Assembly: GCA_905181865.1 (NCBI GenBank)
Contig: CAJIZG010000003.1
Coordinates: 327,001 to 391,000, forward strand
DNA: 64,000 nt
Direction of reading: 5' to 3'
DNA from: Urechidicola croceus
Lineage (GTDB): Bacteria > Bacteroidota > Bacteroidia > Flavobacteriales > Flavobacteriaceae
Under the pieces are notes generated by a model. That model made no database searches. It worked only from the letters and a program-made list of their open reading frames with translations, and was not told where the DNA came from. Position 1 is the first letter of the stretch. Every line of letters starts with the position of its first letter. Positions 57,681 through 64,000 of the stretch are shown here, piece after piece. The translations under genes were made by a program, and so were the position numbers.

Positions 57681-60215
57681 ATGGACGATAATTTTTCACA
57701 AAAAGTAAAGGATGTCATAGCCTATAGCAAGGAGGAAGCGCTAAGGCTAGGACATGATTTTATAGGAACTGAGCACCTTATACTCGGGCTTCTTAGAAAA
57801 AGAGATGGAAAGGCAATTGACATACTTAATTCATTAGGAATAAACCTAGAGCACTTAAGAAAAAAGATTGAGCTCTTAAGTCCGGCCAACCCCAGTATTG
57901 CGGTTGGGAACGACAAGAAAAATTTGCATTTGACAAAACAAGCTGAAAAAGCATTAAAAACTACTTTTTTAGAAGCAAAACTTTATAAAAGTGATGCTAT
58001 AAATACGGCGCATTTATTGCTTTGTATTCTTCGTAATGAAAATGACCCTACTACAAAATTAATACAAAAATTTGAAGTGGATTATGAAGAAGTTAAAACT
58101 ATATTCCTTCAATTGTTTTTAACAGATGACCTTCCAGAATTCCCCATTGCTGAAACACCATCAGATGACGAATTCGAAGAAGAAAAATCAAACCCGTTTG
58201 AACAAAAGCCAAAAGAGAAGTCTAAAACTAAATCAAAAACTCCTGTTTTAGATAATTTTGGGCGTGATTTAACACGTTTAGCAGAAGAACATAAGTTAGA
58301 CCCTGTTGTAGGTAGAAAAAAGGAAATAGAGCGTGTCTCTCAAATTTTAAGTAGGCGTAAAAAAAACAATCCTATGCTGATTGGTGAGCCTGGGGTTGGG
58401 AAATCTGCCATCGCAGAAGGTTTAGCCTTAAGAATTGTTCAGAGAAAAGTCTCCAGAATACTTTTTAATAAACGTTTAGTTTCACTGGATTTAGCCAGCT
58501 TAGTTGCAGGAACAAAATATAGAGGACAGTTTGAAGAACGCATGAAAGCATTAATGAATGAATTGGAGAAAAATGAAGATATCATTTTATTCATCGACGA
58601 GATACATACTATTGTTGGAGCCGGAGGAGCAACGGGTTCTCTTGATGCTTCGAATATGTTAAAACCAGCGTTAGCCAGAGGAGAAATTCAATGTATTGGA
58701 GCAACAACTTTAGACGAATTCCGTCAGAATATAGAAAAAGATGGAGCGTTGGAACGCAGGTTTCAAAAGATAATTGTAGAACCAACATCTGTTGAAGAAA
58801 CTATTGAAATTTTACATAATATTAAAGATAAATATGAAGCGCACCATCATGTAGATTATGCAGATAAAGCAATTGAGGCTTGTGTAAAACTAACGCACCG
58901 TTATATGACAGATCGCTATTTACCCGACAAAGCAATTGATGCTTTGGATGAAGCCGGTTCCCGCATCCATATCACGAATATTGTTGTTCCAAAGGATGTA
59001 TTGGAGTTAGAAAGTCAATTAGAACAAATACGTTTGGATAAAACGAATGCGGTAAATGGCCAAAAGTATGAAGAAGCAGCACGCTTAAGAGATGATGAAA
59101 AACGTATTGAATCTACCTTAAACACTGCGCAAAAGGAATGGGAAGAGGCTTCTAAGCAGAATAGAGAGATTGTGACAGAAGATAATGTTGCAGAAGTCGT
59201 TTCTATGATGACTGGAATCCCTGTTAATAGAGTTGCAGAAGCAGAAAGTGCTAGATTGAGTGAGCTACCTAATCTTATAAAGGGTAAGGTAATTGGTCAA
59301 GATGAAGCCGTTACTAAAGTTGTAAAAGCAATTCAAAGAAATCGAGTTGGTTTAAAAGACCCGAACAAACCTATTGGATCTTTTATATTCTTAGGCCAAA
59401 CAGGGGTTGGAAAAACTCAATTGGCAAAGGTATTGGCGCGCGAATTATTTGACAATGATGATGCTTTAATACGTATTGACATGAGTGAATACATGGAGAA
59501 ATTTGCTATTTCACGTTTAATTGGAGCACCTCCTGGCTACGTTGGGTATGAAGAGGGAGGACAACTTACTGAAAAAATTCGTAGAAAACCATATGCAGTA
59601 GTGTTATTAGATGAAATTGAAAAAGCACATCCCGATGTATTCAATATGTTACTTCAGATTTTAGATGACGGACATATTACAGATAGTTTAGGACGCAAAA
59701 TTGATTTTAGGAATACCATTATTATTATGACTTCCAATATTGGATCACGTCAATTAAAAGACTTTGGCGCTGGCGTAGGTTTTGGGACTGCTTCTAAAAA
59801 AGAACAAGCAGATGCGTATGCAAAAAGTGTGATTGAAAATGCATTGAAGAAATCTTTTGCACCAGAGTTTTTAAATAGAATTGATGATGTTATTGTATTT
59901 AATGCCCTAGAAAAAGAAGATATTTATTCTATTATTGATATTGAATTGGCTAAACTACTAGATCGAATTTCTGGATTGGGTTATACGTTAAATCTAACTG
60001 ACAAAGCCAAAGATTATATTGCAGACAAAGGCTTTGACAAGCAATATGGTGCAAGACCTTTAAATAGAGCAATTCAAAAATACATAGAGGATACTTTAGC
60101 ACAAGAAATTGTAAACTCAAAACTAACAGAAGGAGATATCATCACCATGGATTTAGATAAAAAAAGTAACGAGTTGAAAATTAAAATACAAAAGAGTAAA
60201 AAAGCTGTGGAGTAA
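57681..60215 (+). CDS. clpC: ATP-dependent Clp protease ATP-binding subunit ClpC
   Basis: An 844-residue HSP100 unfoldase that feeds substrates to ClpP. The double Clp_N domain (1-145) is followed by an acidic, lysine-rich linker and the first AAA+ module (Walker A GEPGVGKSA, Walker B FIDEIHTIVGAGG). A UVR-like middle segment (NGQKYEEAARLRDDEKRIES), characteristic of ClpC rather than ClpB, comes next. The second AAA+ module (GQTGVGKTQ, VVLLDEIEKAHPD) and a C-terminal ClpB_D2-small domain complete it. Length is normal. It is transcribed divergently from gyrA and ends in a terminator. Confidence 0.95.
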   Translation: MDDNFSQKVKDVIAYSKEEALRLGHDFIGTEHLILGLLRKRDGKAIDILNSLGINLEHLRKKIELLSPANPSIAVGNDKKNLHLTKQAEKALKTTFLEAKLYKSDAINTAHLLLCILRNENDPTTKLIQKFEVDYEEVKTIFLQLFLTDDLPEFPIAETPSDDEFEEEKSNPFEQKPKEKSKTKSKTPVLDNFGRDLTRLAEEHKLDPVVGRKKEIERVSQILSRRKKNNPMLIGEPGVGKSAIAEGLALRIVQRKVSRILFNKRLVSLDLASLVAGTKYRGQFEERMKALMNELEKNEDIILFIDEIHTIVGAGGATGSLDASNMLKPALARGEIQCIGATTLDEFRQNIEKDGALERRFQKIIVEPTSVEETIEILHNIKDKYEAHHHVDYADKAIEACVKLTHRYMTDRYLPDKAIDALDEAGSRIHITNIVVPKDVLELESQLEQIRLDKTNAVNGQKYEEAARLRDDEKRIESTLNTAQKEWEEASKQNREIVTEDNVAEVVSMMTGIPVNRVAEAESARLSELPNLIKGKVIGQDEAVTKVVKAIQRNRVGLKDPNKPIGSFIFLGQTGVGKTQLAKVLARELFDNDDALIRIDMSEYMEKFAISRLIGAPPGYVGYEEGGQLTEKIRRKPYAVVLLDEIEKAHPDVFNMLLQILDDGHITDSLGRKIDFRNTIIIMTSNIGSRQLKDFGAGVGFGTASKKEQADAYAKSVIENALKKSFAPEFLNRIDDVIVFNALEKEDIYSIIDIELAKLLDRISGLGYTLNLTDKAKDYIADKGFDKQYGARPLNRAIQKYIEDTLAQEIVNSKLTEGDIITMDLDKKSNELKIKIQKSKKAVE

Positions 60216-60235
60216 CAGTCTCTTTTAATACTAGC

Positions 60236-60274
60236 AAAAAGCCCCTTTCTGAATTATTTTAGAAGGGTGTTTTT
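60236..60274 (+). terminator. clpC terminator
   Basis: Arms CCCTTTCT and AGAAGGG (one bulged T) are bounded by an A-run and TTTTT. It lies 20 bp after the clpC stop. Confidence 0.75.
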
Positions 60275-60485
60275 GTATCACGTCCTTCTTAAAAGTATCG
60301 CTTTAATAAATGAAGCAATGATTCGAATGAAAAAAGCCCCTCCCTTGCAAGATTACACGAACAATAGTCAATTTTTTGTTAAAGTAACGGTTCTTAATTC
60401 ACAAGAAGTGTAATATATTCTATCTTTAACGACAATTATTAAAATTAATACGCAAAGATCTAGTTTCACTACTAATTTCGTTTAT

Positions 60486-60493
60486 TATATTTG
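60486..60493 (+). promoter_or_regulatory. -7 promoter box of the TlpA-like gene
   Basis: TATATTTG lies 26 bp before the ATG at 60520 and matches TAnnTTTG. It would give a short leader of about 20 nt. Confidence 0.55.
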
Positions 60494-60519
60494 TCGACAA
60501 TAACTTAACCTATAAACAA

Positions 60520-61521
60520 ATGACAAAAGTTTTTTTATTTTTATCTTTATTCACAACCACCCTATTGATGGGGTGTAAAGAACCACAAGATTATGCTACA
60601 CTTTCCGGAAAGATTCAAAACGCGGAAACACTGACCATCACAATTATGTCTAATGAATATAACAGAGACATAAAATTAGAAGATGATGGGTCTTTTAAAG
60701 ATACTTTAAGTGTGAAATCGGGTGTTTATACACTAACCGATGGTCAAAACAAAACTGCGATTTTTTTAGCCAATGGATATGATTTGACTCTTAATTTAGA
60801 TGTCACAGACTTTAGAAACATCGAATTTAGCGGTATTGGTAAAGAAAGTAATGATTATATAGCTGAAAGAATAAAATTTTCAAGGAATGATTTAGCGAAC
60901 CCTACTACCTTTTTTGAATTAGAACCAGATGCATTCAAAAAGCGCATGTTAGAACTAAAGAGTTTTTTAACTAAAGCTTCTACCATCAATGTAGACTCGT
61001 CACTTATAAGTCAAATTGCAACGGAAAACGAACGCATGATAGAATATCTTGAAACAAACTATAAATCGAAATATGCCGTGGCAAGTTCAATGAAAAAAGG
61101 AAGTCCTTCTCCAAAGTTTTCTGATTTTGAAAATTACGAGGGAGGAACTACATCGTTAGATGACCTAAAAGGAAAGTACGTTTATATCGATGTTTGGGCT
61201 ACTTGGTGCGGGCCTTGTAAACAACAAATTCCATTTTTAAAAGAAATAGAATCGGAATATGAGCATAAGAATATTGCTTTTGTAAGTATTTCAACAGATA
61301 GAGCCAACAAATATGATGCTTGGAAAAAAATGATTGAAGATTATGATATGGGTGGTTATCAACTTTTTGCAGGAACAGATCAATCTTTTTCCGCAGCCTA
61401 TCAAATAAATGCGATTCCAAGATTTATTTTAATTGATCCTGATGGAAAAATTGTAGATTCCAATGCTCCAAGACCTTCAGACCCGAAGTTAAAAGAACTC
61501 TTTGACTCTTTGAGTATATAA
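60520..61521 (+). CDS. TlpA-family thiol-disulfide oxidoreductase lipoprotein
   Basis: A 333-residue lipoprotein (lipobox LMGC, Cys19). An N-terminal beta-rich DUF4369-like domain (about 25-120) precedes a helical linker and a C-terminal thioredoxin fold of the TlpA/AhpC class (about 195-333). The active site is Trp229-Cys-Gly-Pro-Cys233, and the cis-Pro loop is NAIPRFIL. It should reduce disulfides in periplasmic proteins, probably fed by a DsbD-like membrane donor. It is a single-gene unit with its own promoter and terminator. Confidence 0.9.
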   Translation: MTKVFLFLSLFTTTLLMGCKEPQDYATLSGKIQNAETLTITIMSNEYNRDIKLEDDGSFKDTLSVKSGVYTLTDGQNKTAIFLANGYDLTLNLDVTDFRNIEFSGIGKESNDYIAERIKFSRNDLANPTTFFELEPDAFKKRMLELKSFLTKASTINVDSSLISQIATENERMIEYLETNYKSKYAVASSMKKGSPSPKFSDFENYEGGTTSLDDLKGKYVYIDVWATWCGPCKQQIPFLKEIESEYEHKNIAFVSISTDRANKYDAWKKMIEDYDMGGYQLFAGTDQSFSAAYQINAIPRFILIDPDGKIVDSNAPRPSDPKLKELFDSLSI

Positions 61522-61544
61522 TTTATCTTGGAGTGTATCATTTA

Positions 61545-61567
61545 AAATCCCGATTAATTCGGGATTT
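61545..61567. terminator. Bidirectional terminator
   Basis: Arms AAATCCCGA and TCGGGATTT with a TTAAT loop and a following T-run. It lies between the TlpA-like gene and the converging nnr gene and can serve both. Confidence 0.8.
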
Positions 61568-61586
61568 TTTTTTGAACTCATTCTAG

Positions 61587-63092
61587 CTAAGAAATACTCA
61601 CACTTTTAAAAGCACTCCCTAAATATTTCAATATATTAGAGGCTGTAAAAGATTCTATACTTTCAGTCTTCAATCCAATATCCGCACTTAAACCATGCAA
61701 ATAAACACCCAAGATGGCAGCATCAATTGGACGATAATGCTGTGCTAATAATCCGGTGATTATGCCTGTTAGTACATCACCACTTCCAGGAGTTGCCAAT
61801 GCTGGATTTCCTGTTGTATTAAAATAAAATCGCTCCCCATCAGTAATTACTGTGTTAGCACCCTTTAGCACTAAAATAATAGTATAGTCGGAACAAAACT
61901 TCTTAAGTCTTTCCAACTTTTCATAATCATTTTCCCATACTCCAATAAGTCGTTCTAATTCCTTTGGATGCGGGGTTAAAACTGAATTTTTAGGAAGCCA
62001 CTTTAGCAGTTTTTTAGTACGCGCCAATAAATTCAGGGCGTCTGCGTCCAAAACCAAAGGCACCGTATTCTCCTCCAATAACTTTGTAAACCCTCGCAAT
62101 GTTTTTTCTGAAGTCCCCATTCCAGGTCCAATACCAATTACGGTAGGTTTGGTCTTGTAATTAAAAAAGTGAAGTTCTTTTTCTGCATCAACTTCTACCA
62201 TAACTTCAGGTATCGAAACCTGTAGGATTTGATAACCACTTTTAGGAACATAAGCAGTTACCAATCCGCTTCCCGATTTTAAAGCCGCTTTCGATGCCAA
62301 AGCAATAGCTCCAATCTTTCCAAAGCTTCCACCAATCATTAGCGCACGACCATAGGAGCCTTTGTGTGAAAATTTAGTTCTTCGCTTATAAATTGATTGA
62401 ATATAATCCTTTTCAATCGTTGAATATAGACCTGAAACTGAATTAATATACTCGCTATCGAGTCCAATATTTAACACTTCCCAAGTCGTAATATATTTTT
62501 GATTATCGGGTAGTAAAAAAGCTAATTTAGGTTGCTGAAACGTTAATGTATGCGATGCCTCAATGATAGCCGCTTTCTTTAAATTCGCTCTATCTACAAA
62601 TAAACCAGACGGAATATCAATAGCAATTATATAATTCTTCGATTTATTTATATGTAAAATTAATTTGGCCGCAAATCCTTCAACTGCCCGCTTCAGTCCT
62701 ATACCAAAAATTGCATCTACAACAATAGCATCCTTTCCTATTTCTGGGAAATCTGCTGATTGTTGTATTAATTTTGGTGATTCCCCACTTTTTAAAAGTC
62801 TGTTATAATTAATATCAAATTCTTCCGACCAATTATTTGAAAAATTCACAACATAACAAATTACTTTATAGCCATTTTCAATCAAATGACGAGCAATGAC
62901 TAATCCATCACCTCCATTATTACCTACTCCACAGAAAATAATTATTTTCGAAGAACTATATTGAAATTTATTAATAATCCATTCAAAACATTTAATTGCA
63001 GCCCGCTCCATTAGTTCGACTGAAGTAATCTTTTGATTTTTCAACGTTGCCCTATCCGCATTGTATATGTCTTGAGAAGATAAAATTTTCAT
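61587..63092 (-). CDS. nnr: Bifunctional NAD(P)H-hydrate repair enzyme (epimerase/dehydratase)
   Basis: A 501-residue fusion that repairs hydrated NADH and NADPH. The N-terminal YjeF_N epimerase domain (about 1-215) has CGVGNNGGDGLVIARHL and a catalytic Asp region near VVDAIFGIGL. The C-terminal ADP-dependent NAD(P)HX dehydratase domain (about 225-501) has GIGPGMGTS, LDADALNLLA and NPALATPGSGDVLTG. The ATG at 63092 is chosen because MKILSSQDIYNADRATL is the conserved start; the longer frame to 63122 runs into the accA terminator hairpin. It stands downstream of accA, but a terminator lies between them. Confidence 0.93.
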   Translation of the reverse strand: MKILSSQDIYNADRATLKNQKITSVELMERAAIKCFEWIINKFQYSSSKIIIFCGVGNNGGDGLVIARHLIENGYKVICYVVNFSNNWSEEFDINYNRLLKSGESPKLIQQSADFPEIGKDAIVVDAIFGIGLKRAVEGFAAKLILHINKSKNYIIAIDIPSGLFVDRANLKKAAIIEASHTLTFQQPKLAFLLPDNQKYITTWEVLNIGLDSEYINSVSGLYSTIEKDYIQSIYKRRTKFSHKGSYGRALMIGGSFGKIGAIALASKAALKSGSGLVTAYVPKSGYQILQVSIPEVMVEVDAEKELHFFNYKTKPTVIGIGPGMGTSEKTLRGFTKLLEENTVPLVLDADALNLLARTKKLLKWLPKNSVLTPHPKELERLIGVWENDYEKLERLKKFCSDYTIILVLKGANTVITDGERFYFNTTGNPALATPGSGDVLTGIITGLLAQHYRPIDAAILGVYLHGLSADIGLKTESIESFTASNILKYLGSAFKSVSIS

Positions 63093-63110
63093 AACACAAA
63101 TACTTATAAA

Positions 63111-63134
63111 AAAACCTCTCAAATGAGAGGTTTT
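63111..63134 (-). terminator. accA terminator
   Basis: A perfect stem, AAAACCTCTC/GAGAGGTTTT, with an AAAT loop. On the minus strand it is followed by seven T. It lies 11 bp after the accA stop and about 20 bp before the nnr start. Confidence 0.82.
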
Positions 63135-63144
63135 GCAAAATAAA

Positions 63145-64000
63145 TTATTCTTTATAGTCGCCCATATTGGCGTATTTCTCCATCCGATTTTCTACCAACT
63201 TATCCAGCGATAATCTTTTCAAATCTTTAAATGTTTTTAGTATGGAACTTTCTACCAACTTAAACGCTTCCTCTCTGTTATAATGAGCTCCTCCAACAGG
63301 CTCTTTTACAATAGTATCAATAACTTTTAATTTCTTACTATCCTTAGCCGTTAATTTTAAAGCTTCTGCAGCCTGCTCCTTATACTCCCAACTACGCCAA
63401 AGAATTGACGAACAGTTTTCTGGAGAAATCACAGAATACCAAGCATTCTCAAGCATTAAAATACGGTCTCCAACACCAATCCCCAAAGCGCCACCAGATG
63501 CTCCTTCACCAATAACCACACAAATTATAGGTGTTTTTAAACGTGTCATTTCTAATATATTCCTTGCAATAGCCTCTCCTTGTCCGCGTTCTTCAGCCTC
63601 TAACCCAGGGTACGCACCTGGAGTATCAATTAAAGTAACTACAGGAATTCCAAATTTCTCAGCCATCTTCATCAATCGAAGTGCCTTTCTATACCCTTCA
63701 GGATTCGGCATTCCAAAATTTCTAAACTGACGCGTTTTGGTATTATATCCTTTTTGCTGACCAATGAACATAAAACTTTGATCGCCAATTTTACCAAGAC
63801 CACCAACCATTGCCTTATCATCCTTTACCGTTCTATCTCCATGCAGTTCCATAAAAGAATCCCCCGCCAAAGCAGTAATGTAATCCATCGTATAAGGTCT
63901 ATTTGGATGTCTTGACAATTGAACGCGCTGCCAAGCCGTTAAGTCCTTGTATATATCAACACGCATCTTGTCCAATTTTTCCTGAAGATTCACACATGTC
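63145..64000 (-). CDS. accA: Acetyl-CoA carboxylase carboxyltransferase subunit alpha, 3' part
   Basis: This is the alpha subunit of the carboxyltransferase that makes malonyl-CoA for fatty-acid synthesis. About 285 residues are visible; the frame stays open to the window edge ([12 protein letters not shown] upstream of the GTG at 63993), so the true start lies beyond 64000 and the family length is about 317. Clear motifs are [62 protein letters not shown] and [11 protein letters not shown]. The N terminus is missing only because the window ends. Confidence 0.95.
   Translation of the reverse strand, partial: TCVNLQEKLDKMRVDIYKDLTAWQRVQLSRHPNRPYTMDYITALAGDSFMELHGDRTVKDDKAMVGGLGKIGDQSFMFIGQQKGYNTKTRQFRNFGMPNPEGYRKALRLMKMAEKFGIPVVTLIDTPGAYPGLEAEERGQGEAIARNILEMTRLKTPIICVVIGEGASGGALGIGVGDRILMLENAWYSVISPENCSSILWRSWEYKEQAAEALKLTAKDSKKLKVIDTIVKEPVGGAHYNREEAFKLVESSILKTFKDLKRLSLDKLVENRMEKYANMGDYKE

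Larger units (their letters stand above)
60216..60519 (+). other. Intergenic region with clpC terminator and downstream promoter
   Basis: This 304-bp gap holds the clpC terminator at 60236-60274 and the -7 box at 60486-60493. No coding frame is supported in between. Confidence 0.5.

Overview
The window reads as chromosome of a marine-type Flavobacteriaceae bacterium (Bacteroidota). The DNA is AT-rich. Several genes have TATATTTG boxes upstream that fit the Bacteroidota -7 element. There is a type IX secretion (T9SS) cargo with a CHU_C-type sorting domain next to a PorP/SprF partner, and the SusCD-era style of carbohydrate genes (Tat-type Gfo/Idh/MocA, DUF1080, DUF1501, DUF1553) typical of this group. 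Genus cannot be fixed from the sequence alone.

Layout. (a) 1-717: the 3' end of a tagaturonate reductase gene. (b) 718-8307: a compact minus-strand operon in the order LacI-type regulator, two exported Gfo/Idh/MocA oxidoreductases, DUF1080 lipoprotein, NagA-like deacetylase, Nramp-like transporter, NagB-like deaminase. A 26-bp perfect palindrome overlapping a -7 box lies just upstream of the regulator and looks like its own operator. (c) 8308-9341: a decayed IS982-like transposase and spacer. (d) 9342-34290: a giant secreted repeat protein (about 8,314 residues once eight single-base indels are corrected) with 54 copies of a 76-residue Ig-like unit and 24 copies of an 82-residue unit, both ordered in five-unit higher-order repeats. 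It is followed by its PorP/SprF-type partner (34330-35343). (e) 35683-38420: a two-component pair. (f) 38502-43170: DUF1553/DUF1549 cytochrome-type protein, DUF1501 protein and a broken polysaccharide deacetylase. (g) 43318-48688: a scar-rich region with an IS3-family remnant, the first 55 codons of a rhamnose-isomerase-like gene, an intact FMN-dependent alpha-hydroxy-acid dehydrogenase, a broken tyrosine recombinase, a small secreted protein and an intact tyrosine recombinase. (h) 48898-49279: tRNA-Arg(TCT), tRNA-Pro(TGG), tRNA-Ser(GCT). (i) 49385-64000: housekeeping genes: PgpH-type HD phosphodiesterase, thiolase, NlpC/P60 peptidase, TPR protein, gyrA, clpC, a TlpA-like lipoprotein, nnr and the 3' part of accA.

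How the genes fit together. The minus-strand operon 718-8261 looks like a self-regulated amino-sugar utilisation unit. It combines periplasmic 3-keto-glycoside-type enzymes (Gfo/Idh/MocA plus DUF1080) with NagA/NagB-like enzymes and an Nramp-fold carrier that has lost the canonical metal ligands, so it is the best candidate here for an undescribed pathway. The giant adhesin and its PorP/SprF partner form a T9SS surface-protein module. Its apparent frameshifts sit where repeat variants differ and often carry both variants' bases, so they look more like consensus errors than true gene death. The region between the DUF1553 gene and the tRNA cluster is a mobile-element landing zone that has destroyed a rhamnose-type sugar gene.
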